A stretch of DNA of 64,000 bases from Pseudomonas mandelii (GTDB lineage: Bacteria; Pseudomonadota; Gammaproteobacteria; Pseudomonadales; Pseudomonadaceae), in NCBI RefSeq assembly GCF_024138395.1, contig NZ_JAMYDU010000001.1, positions 558,001 to 622,000 on the forward strand, read 5' to 3'. The notes beneath the pieces were generated by a model, which saw nothing but the letters and a program-made list of their open reading frames with translations, made no database searches and was not told the origin of the DNA. Position numbers and translations under genes: made by a program. This document shows, piece by piece, positions 42,001 to 50,813 of this stretch; positions within the stretch are counted from its first letter, which is position 1, and each line of letters begins with the position of its first letter.

Positions 42001-42381
42001 TCAGACGGCCGGGGCTGCCTTCAATTCCAGACTATCCAGCGCCCGACTCACAGCCAGTTCACCCAGCATGATGAGCTGCGCGACGCCCAGTATCGTATTG
42101 CGCTGCGGCCCCTCCAGAAACCCGGCACAGTCACTGGCGATCACCTTGGCCGAGGCAAAGGATTCGCAGGCATTGGCCAGTAGCTCTTCGATGTCGATGC
42201 CCGGGGCGACGGTGTAAATCGTGCTCGGTTTGCGCGGGGGCTGATTGGTGCAGTCGGGGTCGGACGGTTTGAGGTAGTGATCGAGAGCACGCTCGGCGGC
42301 TTCGTTGAGTTTTTTGGGATCGAGGTGATCGTAGGGGGATGTTGGATCGGTTTGCGGCGGGTTCGGTGTTGGTTTGAACAT
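42001..42381 (-). CDS. DUF6124 family protein, intact
   Basis: A 126-residue protein: MFKPTPNPPQTDPTSPYDHL, a Pro/Asp-rich N-terminal half, and a helical C-terminal half (PGIDIEELLANACESFASAK, LIMLGELAVSRALDSLE). It aligns with the frameshifted copy at 6418-6764 (PxIDxExLLxxACExxAS, LGEL-V-RALD). The ATG at 42381 has AGGAG upstream; the longer frame runs through a structured leader and is not coding. Function unknown. No partner equivalent to the 6761 gene follows it; a terminator does. Confidence 0.85.
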   Translation of the reverse strand: MFKPTPNPPQTDPTSPYDHLDPKKLNEAAERALDHYLKPSDPDCTNQPPRKPSTIYTVAPGIDIEELLANACESFASAKVIASDCAGFLEGPQRNTILGVAQLIMLGELAVSRALDSLELKAAPAV

Positions 42382-42387
42382 AGTGAA

Positions 42388-42407
42388 ACTCCTGTAGGAA
42401 ACGGAGC
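42388..42407 (-). promoter_or_regulatory. Hairpin hiding the DUF6124 Shine-Dalgarno (copy 2)
   Basis: On the minus strand GCTCC (42407-42403) can pair with GGAGT (42392-42388) around a 10-nt loop. The right arm contains the GGAG used by the ATG at 42381. It mirrors the hairpin of copy 1 at 6393-6411. Confidence 0.45.
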
Positions 42408-42436
42408 CACCATGACCTGTCGCTAAACAAGTAAGG

Positions 42437-42613
42437 GTGGCGGCTGCACGCAGGTTAGCGAACCGGTCACAGGCACCCGGTAGACCCGAGGGTCTCCCAC
42501 ATACAGCCGCCATAACGTTATTGCTGGTGTATGAAAACCTGCAACAAAGCTTGGAACGCTGATGCACCTGGAATGATCCGGGTCGCTAAACCCGATCGCT
42601 GATTCGTCAGCGA
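42437..42613 (-). ncRNA. Candidate structured RNA leader upstream of DUF6124
   Basis: Nested perfect stems lie in this non-coding stretch. GGCGGCTG (42439-42446) pairs with CAGCCGCC (42504-42511), enclosing AGACCC-GA-GGGTCT (42482-42495). Further out are CGGGT/ACCCG (42579-42594) and TCGCTGA-TTCG-TCAGCGA (42596-42613). Three or more strong stems within 180 nt, ending about 55 nt before the gene start, suggest a leader RNA or a transcribed repeat element. No promoter was identified, so transcription is inferred. Confidence 0.4.
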
Positions 42614-42756
42614 CCGACAAACGATAGAGCCCGCCCCCAAAGCGCACAAGCCGGCGGATTCTGGCGCAGTCGTAGGCAACGGCGCAAGGATCTGTAGCTT
42701 TCAGGAAGTAACGCTAAACATCATTAAACACAGCCCTCGAATCAACACACATTCCC

Positions 42757-42855
42757 CTGTGGGAGCGGGCTTGCTCGCGAATAGGGTGTGTCATTCAATA
42801 GTGATGTCGACTGACCCGACGCCATCGCGGGCAAGCCCGCTCCCACAGGGTTTTG
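42757..42855. repeat. REP doublet D2, nearly identical to 41839-41937
   Basis: Same orientation and sequence as D1 except GCTCGCGA for GCCCGCGA in the left arm and a one-base length difference in the middle. The two copies bracket the DUF6124 gene, its leader and its terminator. The rest of 42614-42882 shows no gene. Confidence 0.95.
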
Positions 42856-42882
42856 GGGGGTTGAAGACCTCTATTTACAGCC

Positions 42883-43806
42883 TTAAACCACCGGAATATC
42901 CAACGCCACCGACATGAACTGACTGATCCGCGACCTTAACCAGCGCTCCGCCGGATCGTTGTCATGCACCCCGCTCCAGGCCATCGACAGTTGAGCAGCG
43001 TCGATAGGGAACGGCGGATCTTCGGCGCGCAAGGCACATCCCTCAACCAACGCGCAGGCTGCGTAATCGGGGACAGTAGCGATCATCTCTGTGCCAGCGA
43101 GCAACGCGCGTAACCCACTGAATTGCGGCACCCCAAGTACAACGCGTCGCGTGCGTCCGACCTTGGCCAAGTCCAGATCAATGTTGCCGCTCAGGTCACC
43201 GGAAAACGACACCATCGCATGGGGCCGCGCACAGTAATCATCCAGGGTCAGCGGTTCTAGCCGGTTGTCGCCGCGCAGTACTTTGCACGGAATGTCGCGC
43301 AGCTTCTTGCGTTTGGCGTTGGCCGGCAGGTCGGTGGTGTAGCTGACGCCCACCGAAATCTCCCCGGAGGCCAGTAACGCCGGCATCAGCAGATAATTGG
43401 CGCGACGCACCACGACCACGATTCCCGGTGCTTCTTCTTGCAGTTGCCGGAGCAATGGAGGAAAGAGACCGAACTCGGCATCATCCGACAGCCCGATGCG
43501 AAACACGTCGCAGCTGGTCGTCGGGTCGAATTCCTTGGCGCGACTGACCGCCCCCGAGATGGTGTCCATCGCCGGTTGCAGTTCCTTGAGAATTGCCAAC
43601 GCCCGTGCGGTCGGCTCCATCCCGCGACCGTTGCGCAGCAACAACGGATCGTCGAACAGATCTCGCAACCGTCCCAGCGCGGCGCTCACCGCCGGTTGGC
43701 CCATGAAGAGTTTTTCGGCGACCCGGGTCAGGTTCTTTTCGAACATCAAGGCTTCGAAAATCACCAGCAGGTTCATGTCGACGCGGCGCAGATCATTACG
43801 ATTCAT
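42883..43806 (-). CDS. LysR-family transcriptional regulator
   Basis: A 307-residue regulator of the NodD/SyrM-like subgroup: LRRVDMNLLVIFEALMFEKN, then the helix-turn-helix NLTRVAEKLFMGQPAVSAAL (residues about 25-44), and a periplasmic-binding-protein-like effector domain. The ATG at 43806 fits the family; the long upstream frame crosses the promoter. It is divergent from the AraC-like gene at 44030 across 223 bp containing the 20-bp element at 43893-43912. That element could be its own binding site. Confidence 0.92.
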   Translation of the reverse strand: MNRNDLRRVDMNLLVIFEALMFEKNLTRVAEKLFMGQPAVSAALGRLRDLFDDPLLLRNGRGMEPTARALAILKELQPAMDTISGAVSRAKEFDPTTSCDVFRIGLSDDAEFGLFPPLLRQLQEEAPGIVVVVRRANYLLMPALLASGEISVGVSYTTDLPANAKRKKLRDIPCKVLRGDNRLEPLTLDDYCARPHAMVSFSGDLSGNIDLDLAKVGRTRRVVLGVPQFSGLRALLAGTEMIATVPDYAACALVEGCALRAEDPPFPIDAAQLSMAWSGVHDNDPAERWLRSRISQFMSVALDIPVV

Positions 43807-43892
43807 AAGCACAATCCCATTGTGTTTTCGGCCAGGCACCAGGGTTGACGAGTGTGGCTGACTGTACTCGAGACTGCCCGCGCCGATCGAGG

Positions 43893-43912
43893 AATTAACA
43901 ACGTTTAACTCG
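43893..43912. promoter_or_regulatory. 20-bp shared element, copy 1 (inverted)
   Basis: AATTAACAACGTTTAACTCG lies between the divergent LysR and AraC-like genes. It is the exact reverse complement of 46161-46180. It contains AACGTT flanked by TTAA/TTAA-like halves, compatible with a LysR-type T-N11-A site. Confidence 0.6.
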
Positions 43913-44029
43913 CAAGCCAACGCTCCCGCGACCAAGAATGAAGCCTGCTGCGCAGACCTTTTCTTAGAGGGAACGTGCTGACTCACCGTGCAGTGCACCC
44001 GCGCGCGCCCTTCGACACGGACATTGGCC

Positions 44030-44494
44030 ATGGCTCATTTTCAGCAAAACGCGACTAGCGCGTCACCCACTGAAACGCGAAAAAAACCCACTGGCGGGCT
44101 CAGCCCCTGGCGTGAAAATCTGGCCAAGCAGTTGATCCTCGACCACCTCGGCGAAACCCTGGAAGTGACTGAACTGGCACGGGCGTGCGCCCTGTCGCGC
44201 AGTCATTTTTCCCGTGCGTTCAAATGCAGCACCGGCCTTTCGCCGCAAGACTGGATTCGCCGGCAACGCATTGCCCGGGCCAAGCAGTTGATCCAGAACA
44301 CGGACCTGACCCTGACGCAAATCAGCCTGGAATGCGGCTTCTGCGATCAGGCACATTTTTCCCATCTCTTCACTCGCAGCGAAGGCGTTTCACCGTTTGT
44401 CTGGCGGTGTCGGGCCGTGCGTTCTCTTCCCTCTCTCACCATCAAAAGATCGCAGCCTTCGGCAGCGCCTACAGGGGCTCACATAACCGTGTAG
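44030..44494 (+). CDS. Short AraC-family regulator (DNA-binding domain only)
   Basis: A 154-residue protein consisting mainly of the two AraC helix-turn-helix motifs (LEVTELARACALSRSHFSRA and LTLTQISLECGFCDQAHFSH), with a short N-terminal extension and no sensor domain. I chose the ATG at 44030 over 43988. The final 17 residues (about TIKRSQPSAAPTGAHITV) are encoded by a GATCGCAGC-type repeat unit, so the original stop has been lost or replaced. It is divergent from the LysR gene. Confidence 0.85.
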   Translation: MAHFQQNATSASPTETRKKPTGGLSPWRENLAKQLILDHLGETLEVTELARACALSRSHFSRAFKCSTGLSPQDWIRRQRIARAKQLIQNTDLTLTQISLECGFCDQAHFSHLFTRSEGVSPFVWRCRAVRSLPSLTIKRSQPSAAPTGAHITV

Positions 44495-44603
44495 GCGCTG
44501 GCGAAGCCCGCGATCTTTTGATCTTAAATACGAACAGCAAAGATCGCAGCACCAACGGCATACACATAACCCTGTAGGAGCTGCCGGAGGCTGCGATCTT
44601 TCG
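44443..44603. repeat. Two adjacent GATCGCAGCCT-family repeat doublets
   Basis: Doublet 1 (44443-44520) pairs CAAAAGATCGCAGCCTTCGG with CCCGCGATCTTTTG ends. Doublet 2 (44538-44603) has a degenerate left arm and an intact right arm (GTAGGAGCTGCCGGAGGCTG). Doublet 1 overlaps the end of the AraC-like gene. Confidence 0.85.
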
Positions 44604-44610
44604 ATCTTGA

Positions 44611-45435
44611 TCAGCCCTTGATGAACGTCAGCAGATCTTCGTTAAGCTGATCCTTGTGGGTGTCGGTCAGGCCGTGAGGTGCTCCCGGGTAGACTTTCAA
44701 TGTCGAGCCCTTGACCAGTTTCGCCGCAGCGATACCCGCGGCTTCGATCGGCACGATCTGGTCGTCGTCGCCATGCACCACCAGGGTCGGCACGTCGAAC
44801 TTTTTCAGGTCTTCGGTAAAGTCGGTTTCGGAGAACGCTTTGATGCAGTCATACGCGTTCTTGTGGCCGGACATCATGCCCTGCAGCCAGAACCAGTCGA
44901 TCATGCCTTGGGACGGCTTGGCACCCGGGCGATTGAAGCCAAAGAACGGACCGCTGGCCAGATCCTTGTACAGTTGCGAACGGTCAGCCAGGGACGCCTG
45001 ACGAATACCGTCGAACACTTCCAGTGGCAAGCCGCCGGGATTGGCCTCGGTCTTGAGCATCAACGGTGGCACCGAGGAAATCAGCCCGGCCTTGGCCACC
45101 CGACCGGTGCCGTGGCGACCGATGTAGCGCGCCACTTCGCCACCGCCGGTGGAGAAGCCGAACAGCACGGCGTTTTGCAGATCCAGATGCTCGATCAGCT
45201 GCGCCAGGTCATCGGCGTAAATATCCATCTCATTGCCGAGCCATGGCTGGCTCGAACGACCGTGACCACGGCGATCATGAGCAATGACCCGGTAGCCTTT
45301 GGAAGCCAGGAAGATCATCTGCGACTCCCAGCTGTCGGCGTTCAATGGCCAACCGTGGCTGAAGACGATCGGCTGACCGGTGCCCCAGTCCTTGTAGTAA
45401 ATCTCGGTGCCGTCTCGGGTGGTAAAGGTGCTCAT
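44611..45435 (-). CDS. Alpha/beta hydrolase, chloroperoxidase-like
   Basis: A 274-residue hydrolase close to cofactor-free haloperoxidases/esterases. The catalytic triad is visible: Ser95 in [17 protein letters not shown], Asp225 in HGDDDQIVP, and His254 in GAPHGL; the oxyanion region is [18 protein letters not shown] precedes the ATG at 45435. It is in the same direction as the flavodoxin gene, 34 bp downstream of it, so the two likely form an operon. Esterase or perhydrolase activity is expected; the physiological substrate is unknown. Confidence 0.92.
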   Translation of the reverse strand: MSTFTTRDGTEIYYKDWGTGQPIVFSHGWPLNADSWESQMIFLASKGYRVIAHDRRGHGRSSQPWLGNEMDIYADDLAQLIEHLDLQNAVLFGFSTGGGEVARYIGRHGTGRVAKAGLISSVPPLMLKTEANPGGLPLEVFDGIRQASLADRSQLYKDLASGPFFGFNRPGAKPSQGMIDWFWLQGMMSGHKNAYDCIKAFSETDFTEDLKKFDVPTLVVHGDDDQIVPIEAAGIAAAKLVKGSTLKVYPGAPHGLTDTHKDQLNEDLLTFIKG

Positions 45436-45469
45436 GATGATGTCTCCTCGTGCATGGTTTTTGTGGCAG

Positions 45470-46045
45470 TTAATAAGAGGGGCGGACCATTCGTTCAGCC
45501 AGGCGTGCCACCCGCTCGCCCAAATGCGCGGCAGTACGACGGTCTTCGGGCGGCGGTGCAAGGTCGGGGGACTGTTCGACGTTCGATTGGGCCATGGCCC
45601 CCAGTGAACTGCCGAGACGATTCAACTGCCCATCGAACAGGCCAATGCTGCTGCGGGCCGGCAGCAGGTCGAGGCCGACCCAGATCATCGAGTGCTGGGC
45701 GGCGAACACGGTCATCTGCAACAAGGTGTTGAGCTTGTCGCCGCACAAGCAGCCGGAATTGGTGAACCCGGCGGCGAGTTTGTCGCGCCAGGGTTGGGCC
45801 AGGTAAAACGATGCGGTGGCTTCCATGAAACTTTTGAAGGCCGCCGAGGCACTGCCCATGTAAGTCGGGGCGCCGAAGATGATTGCATCGGCACGGTGCA
45901 AGCGCTCCCAATGTTCGTCCACTTCCTCGACCGGAATCAGCCGACAGGTGCTGCCCAAGTGCCGCTCCACCCCTTGGCCCACAGCTTCGGCCATGACCCG
46001 GGTATGCCCGTAGCCACTGTGATAGACCACCACCACGTTGCTCAT
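45470..46045 (-). CDS. WrbA-like flavodoxin-fold oxidoreductase
   Basis: A 191-residue flavodoxin-fold protein with the FMN phosphate loop HSGYGHTR (residues 9-16), [17 protein letters not shown] and [15 protein letters not shown], as in WrbA/NAD(P)H:quinone oxidoreductases. GGAG lies upstream of the ATG at 46045. The gene is first in a two-gene minus-strand unit with the alpha/beta hydrolase. It is divergent from the winged-helix P-loop regulator, and the intervening 335 bp hold the shared 20-bp element. Confidence 0.9.
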   Translation of the reverse strand: MSNVVVVYHSGYGHTRVMAEAVGQGVERHLGSTCRLIPVEEVDEHWERLHRADAIIFGAPTYMGSASAAFKSFMEATASFYLAQPWRDKLAAGFTNSGCLCGDKLNTLLQMTVFAAQHSMIWVGLDLLPARSSIGLFDGQLNRLGSSLGAMAQSNVEQSPDLAPPPEDRRTAAHLGERVARLAERMVRPSY

Positions 46046-46160
46046 TCCGGCTCCTCCAGAAGTGTTCATCCTTTTTTCGGCACGCTTTTTGTTGCAAGAA
46101 GGTCAGTGCCTTCGGTTGAACTTGAAGGGATGGATTTTTGAGCGTAGACCGGATACACGA

Positions 46161-46180
46161 CGAGTTAAACGTTGTTAATT
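46161..46180. promoter_or_regulatory. 20-bp shared element, copy 2
   Basis: CGAGTTAAACGTTGTTAATT, identical to the reverse complement of 43893-43912. It lies 116 bp upstream of the flavodoxin start and about 200 bp upstream of the regulator at 46381. The same 335-bp gap (46046-46380) also has GGCCGG-CA-CCGGCC at 46247-46260 and shows no convincing gene. Confidence 0.6.
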
Positions 46181-46380
46181 TTTAAGGGTGCGCCAATGGA
46201 TTCCGCAGCATCGTCAGCGGCATCGCGCCCCAATAAATACGGGACCGGCCGGCACCGGCCTGAATACAACGACCGATACGCACTGCCACCAGGTGCTCGA
46301 CGCTGCGTTGCGCTGCCGAAAAAACCTGAGGAATATGCCCGGATACCGCGTGATAGACGGATGCAAGCAGGAGTGACCCG

Positions 46381-49185
46381 TTGACCCTTTCTCCCGAACA
46401 GGCCATCCATTTCGGCCCTTACCGGATTTACCCCGGACAACGCCTGGTGATGGAGGCCGACCAGCCCTTGCGCCTGGGTCGGCGCGCCATGGACATTCTA
46501 TTGATCCTGCTGGAACACGCCGGGCAGGTGGTGAGCAAGCAGCAACTGATCGCCGGGGTCTGGCCCAAAAGCGTGGTGGAAGACATCAATCTGCGGGTGC
46601 ACATGGCGGCGCTGCGCAAAGCCCTCGGCGACGGTCAGGCCGGCCAGCGCTACATCATCACCGTTGCCCAGCGCGGCTACAGTTTTGTCGCGCCGTTCTC
46701 TGTGACGCAAGTCGAGCAAAGCCCGAAAATCGACGAAAATGGGCCGAGCCGGCATAACCTGCCCATTCGTCGGACCCGCATGATCGGTCGTCAGGCGCTG
46801 GTCGATAGCCTGGTGAAGCAACTGGCGCAGCAGCGGTTCATCACCCTCGTGGGCCCCGGCGGAATCGGTAAAACGACCGTGGCGCTGCGCGTCGCCGAGC
46901 AATTGATCGGCCGCTACCGAGACGGCATTCGCCTGCTGGACCTGGCACCGATCAACGATCCTTCGATGATCACTACGCACCTGGCAACGCTGCTGGATTT
47001 GTCCCTGCACGACGCCGAACCCATGAGCGGTCTTGCCACGTTCCTGCGCGAACGGCAGATGCTGCTGGTCATCGATAACTGCGAACACTTGATCGATGCC
47101 ATTGCATTGCTCAGTGAAAGCATTCTGCGCGCGGCGCCCCAGGTGCACATTCTGGCCACCAGCCGCGAGAGTTTGCGGGCCGAAGGCGAGTTTGTGCAAC
47201 GCCTGGAATCGCTGGACTGCCCGCCACCCATCGCCGTGCTCGACCGCGCCCAGGCCCTGACGTTTTCGGCGCTGCAGTTATTTGTCGAGCGGGCGATGGC
47301 CAGCCACGACAGCTTCGAACTGAGCGAAGCAGACCTGCCGCTGGCGATTGAAATCTGTCGGCGTCTGGACGGCATACCGCTGGCCATCGAACTGGCGGCA
47401 GCGCAAGTAGGCAGCCTGGGTTTGAGTGGGTTGCTGTTGCAACTGCAAGGCAGCTTTCGCCTGTTCACCCAGGGCTGCCAAACGAATTTGGGCCGCCATC
47501 AAACCCTGCGCGCGACACTGGACTGGAGCTTTGAACTGCTCAGCGCCTGCGAGCAAACCTGTCTGCGCCGATTGAGCCTGTTCCGGGGCGGTTTCACGCT
47601 GGAATCTGCCGCCGCCGTGATTGTCGGCCAGCACATCGAGCCCGGGATGGTGTTTTCCTCGATCACCCAATTGGTCGCAAAGTCATTGCTGAATGTGGAA
47701 GTCGGCGACGAAGAAGTGTTCTATCGTCTGCTCGACACCACGCGTGGCTATGCACTGGAAAAGCTCGACCAGGCCCAGGAGCTGCCGGACACCCGCGAGC
47801 GCCACGCCGAACGTTGCCTGGCCTTGATGCAGCAAGCCGGGAACGACTGGGAGCAGATCTCGAGCGAGCGCTGGACCGAGCGTTACGCCCGCAGCCTGGG
47901 AGATATTCGTTCTGCACTCGATTGGGGCTTGAACGCTCAAGGACCGCAGGCCTTGGCGATCCGCCTTGCCGCGACCTCGACGCCGCTCTGGCAGGAACTG
48001 TCGCTGCTCAAGGAGCACGGCGTGTATGTGCGCAAAGCGTTGGCCTTGCTCGAAGCGACGCATCAGCCCTGCCCGCGGGTGACCATAACCCTCAAGCTTG
48101 CCCTCGGCAGCTCCTGCTACCACACCCTGGGCAGTAGCGCCGAAGCTGTCGAAGCGTTTGTCAGCGCCAAACACCTGGCTGAACGCTGCAACGATGTGGC
48201 CGGTCAGCTCAAAGCGATTTCCGGGCACTTGGCGGTTGATCTCAGTTGTGGCCACTACCAACAGGCTCTGGAGCAGAGCCGACAATTCGAGCGGTTGGTG
48301 TTGCACGGTGACGCGGTGTTGGCCCTCAGCACCCAACGCTTGCGGGTTCTGGCCCTGCACTTTGCCGGAGATCAGGCATTGGCGCGGGAGAATGTCGAAC
48401 AGGTCATTCAATGCCTGGCCCATAACGGTCACCTCAACCGCTTCAGTTACTGCTTTGGCGTGCATTACGATCAGAGCGTCGCGGCCCTGACAATCCTGGC
48501 GCGCATTCTCTGGTTACAAGGGCACCCGGAAAAAGCCTGGCGCACCGCACGACAAGCGCTTGATATCGCGATGCAGATCAATCATGGCACGTCCATCTGC
48601 TACACATTGGCGCTGGCCGGTTGCCTGATCGCTCACTACAACGGCGATACCCCGGTCGCCCGCGAGCTCCTGAACCTGCTGCTTGAACAGGCGAAGAAAC
48701 ACTCGGTGCTGCTGTTCTACACCTGGGCCAAACATTATGCGCAGGTGATCGATGCTGCCGATGCGCCCTCATCACCGCAAGCAAACACCGGGTTGATCAA
48801 GGAAATCATGGTCACGCTGGACAGCCGTTTTGTCGATGATGCGTTGCTGGAACGGGCCGAAAACGGCGCGGCAGGCTGGAGCACCGCGGAAATTCTACGA
48901 GCCCGGGCCAACGCATTACTGACCAGGGATGGCCCGACCGGGGTCAGCGCGGCTGAGGCGGTGCTGCTCAAAGCCTTAGCCGTGGCAAAAACCCAGGGAG
49001 CGCTGGCCTGGGAACTGCGCAGCGCCACCTCATTGGCCCAGCTGTGGCAGCGCCAGGGTCATGTTCAGCAAGCCCATGAGCTGCTGGCGCCGATTTATCA
49101 GCGGTTCACCGAAGGCTTTGCTACACCAGACCTGATGAAAGTCCGTCGGCTACTCGACGAGCTGCAGCGACACCTGCCCGGCTGA
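46381..49185 (+). CDS. Winged-helix/P-loop ATPase transcriptional regulator, long form
   Basis: A 934-residue regulator. An OmpR-type winged helix (residues about 8-105: RRAMDILLILLEHAGQVVSK, INLRVHMAALRKALGD, YIITVAQRGYSFVAPF) is followed by an NTPase domain with Walker A GPGGIGKTT (158-166) and Walker B LLVIDNCEH, then a helical C-terminal half of about 450 residues likely to be a TPR-like sensor. This is the AfsR/MalT-like signal-transduction ATPase layout with an N-terminal winged helix. The start is a TTG with AGGAG 7 nt upstream. It is divergent from the flavodoxin/hydrolase pair, which it may regulate. It converges with a shorter paralogue. Confidence 0.88.
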   Translation: MTLSPEQAIHFGPYRIYPGQRLVMEADQPLRLGRRAMDILLILLEHAGQVVSKQQLIAGVWPKSVVEDINLRVHMAALRKALGDGQAGQRYIITVAQRGYSFVAPFSVTQVEQSPKIDENGPSRHNLPIRRTRMIGRQALVDSLVKQLAQQRFITLVGPGGIGKTTVALRVAEQLIGRYRDGIRLLDLAPINDPSMITTHLATLLDLSLHDAEPMSGLATFLRERQMLLVIDNCEHLIDAIALLSESILRAAPQVHILATSRESLRAEGEFVQRLESLDCPPPIAVLDRAQALTFSALQLFVERAMASHDSFELSEADLPLAIEICRRLDGIPLAIELAAAQVGSLGLSGLLLQLQGSFRLFTQGCQTNLGRHQTLRATLDWSFELLSACEQTCLRRLSLFRGGFTLESAAAVIVGQHIEPGMVFSSITQLVAKSLLNVEVGDEEVFYRLLDTTRGYALEKLDQAQELPDTRERHAERCLALMQQAGNDWEQISSERWTERYARSLGDIRSALDWGLNAQGPQALAIRLAATSTPLWQELSLLKEHGVYVRKALALLEATHQPCPRVTITLKLALGSSCYHTLGSSAEAVEAFVSAKHLAERCNDVAGQLKAISGHLAVDLSCGHYQQALEQSRQFERLVLHGDAVLALSTQRLRVLALHFAGDQALARENVEQVIQCLAHNGHLNRFSYCFGVHYDQSVAALTILARILWLQGHPEKAWRTARQALDIAMQINHGTSICYTLALAGCLIAHYNGDTPVARELLNLLLEQAKKHSVLLFYTWAKHYAQVIDAADAPSSPQANTGLIKEIMVTLDSRFVDDALLERAENGAAGWSTAEILRARANALLTRDGPTGVSAAEAVLLKALAVAKTQGALAWELRSATSLAQLWQRQGHVQQAHELLAPIYQRFTEGFATPDLMKVRRLLDELQRHLPG

Positions 49186-50628
49186 TGTCCAGCGCGCCCG
49201 GCTGATATAGCGGGCATAACGCCGTTCAAAGGCACGCAAGTGACCGCTGTGTTCGAGTTTCTCCAAGGCGTAGAGGCGGGTGGTGTTGAGGAAACGGTAA
49301 CGGGTCTGGCCGCAGCCCTGCTCCACCGACAGCAGTGATTTGCTCGCCAGCCGCTCTACGATGTCGACCAGGCAGGTGGGCCGCAGCACCGCGCAACTGA
49401 TCACGCCAATCGCCGACGCCTGCGTGAACGCCATTTTGAACACCGCCAGCCGCTGCAACACGGTTTGCTCCAACGGGCTCAGCTGTTCATAGCTCCAGTC
49501 CAGTGCGGCTTTCAGACTCTGATGCCGTGGCACGGCGGTGCGTCGACCCTGGGTCAGCAGCTGAAAACAGTTACCGAGTTGCGCTTGCAACCCCACCAGC
49601 GCCAACGCATCGATCTGCGCCGCCGCCAGTTCAATGGCCAGGGGCAAGCCATCCAGGCGTCGACAGATTTCACGCACCGCCTTGAGATCCTGTTGGCGCA
49701 GGGTAAACCCTTGCTGACGGGCTCGGACGCGGCTGACCAACAGCTGCACCGCCGAATAACCCATGGCCTCGGCCACGTTATATATCGCTGAGGCCGGCGG
49801 CACCGCCAGGCCCGGTAAACGCAGCAGCGTCTCCCCCGCCGCTCGCAGGGGTTCGCGGCTAGTGGCCAGGATCGACAGCCGTGGCGCCCAGGCCAGCAAA
49901 TTGTCGACCACTGCCCGACAGCATTCGAGCAGGTGATCGCAATTATCGAGCACCACCAAGGCATGTCGTTGCATCAGCGGCGCCTCGCCCACGTCCAGTT
50001 CCAGCGTGCGCGACAGATGCTCGACGAGTTGCGCCGGCTCATCGATGGCCGCCAGATCAACCCTCCAGACACCGTCCTGATAGTGCTGCAACAGCAATTC
50101 GGCCACGCGCAACGCCACGGTGGTTTTGCCAATGCCGGCGGGACCGATCAGGGTCATGAGACGTCGAACCGGCAACTGCCGGACCACACTGCCGATGATC
50201 GAGTCGCGACCAGTCACCGGAGTGAGCCGCGCAGGCAGATTGTGTTGAGGCTTGTGCTCCATCGCGATGGGCACTGGCGTATCTGCCCGGTCGCACTGCA
50301 CCGGGGCGATGAAGCTGTAGCCGCGCTGGGGAATATTAACGATGTAGCGCTGCCCGTTCTGGCCATCGCCAAGTGCCCGGCGCAGGGCGGCGATGTGCAC
50401 GCGCAGGTTGATTTCCTCGACCACCGAGGTCGGCCAGATATGGGCAATCAGGGCATCCTTGCTCACCACTGAACCGGCGCGCTCGAGCAGCACCTGCAAA
50501 ATATCCAGGGCTCGCCCGCCCATGCGCAGCGGGCGATCACCCTGAAGGATCAGTCGCTGACGCAGGTGAAACGCGTAGGGCCCGAACCGCAGCACCGCAT
50601 CGCTGTTTATATCTCTGAGGCTGTTCAT
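49150..50628 (-). CDS. Winged-helix/P-loop ATPase regulator, short form
   Basis: A 492-residue paralogue of the 46381 product. The winged helix (RALDILQVLLERAGSVVSKD, YIVNIPQRGYSFIAPV) and the NTPase domain (GPAGIGKTT, LVVLDNCDHL) align closely. The protein stops soon after the ATPase module and lacks the long helical C-terminal half. The two genes converge and their last 36 bp overlap on opposite strands. It may be a truncated regulator working with a different sensor, or a derivative of an ancestral duplication. Confidence 0.88.
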   Translation of the reverse strand: MNSLRDINSDAVLRFGPYAFHLRQRLILQGDRPLRMGGRALDILQVLLERAGSVVSKDALIAHIWPTSVVEEINLRVHIAALRRALGDGQNGQRYIVNIPQRGYSFIAPVQCDRADTPVPIAMEHKPQHNLPARLTPVTGRDSIIGSVVRQLPVRRLMTLIGPAGIGKTTVALRVAELLLQHYQDGVWRVDLAAIDEPAQLVEHLSRTLELDVGEAPLMQRHALVVLDNCDHLLECCRAVVDNLLAWAPRLSILATSREPLRAAGETLLRLPGLAVPPASAIYNVAEAMGYSAVQLLVSRVRARQQGFTLRQQDLKAVREICRRLDGLPLAIELAAAQIDALALVGLQAQLGNCFQLLTQGRRTAVPRHQSLKAALDWSYEQLSPLEQTVLQRLAVFKMAFTQASAIGVISCAVLRPTCLVDIVERLASKSLLSVEQGCGQTRYRFLNTTRLYALEKLEHSGHLRAFERRYARYISRARWTSAGQVSLQLVE

Positions 50629-50813
50629 GCACGTTCATGCGCTGAAAACCTGGCCCGGCTCAAGGTATTGCAACATCCATCGCACCGGTCCATCCAGGTT
50701 CCCGCACCTCCATGGTAAAGAGTTCACGGATATCTTGGCAGGCATGGGTGACGGCACAACGACCACGGGAGGAGCATCACGGCCATCACGGTGCGCGTGA
50801 CGGACAACGCCTC

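Noticed and set aside
41839..42855. Pair of REP doublets as a CRISPR array or insertion sequence
   Set aside because: Only two widely spaced copies with inverted internal arms and no spacers; no transposase gene. They fit REP doublets.
46172..46384. 70-codon plus-strand frame in the gap before the winged-helix regulator
   Set aside because: It overlaps a competing frame of similar length, has no ribosome-binding site, and has low-complexity Arg/Pro content. The region is better explained as promoter DNA.
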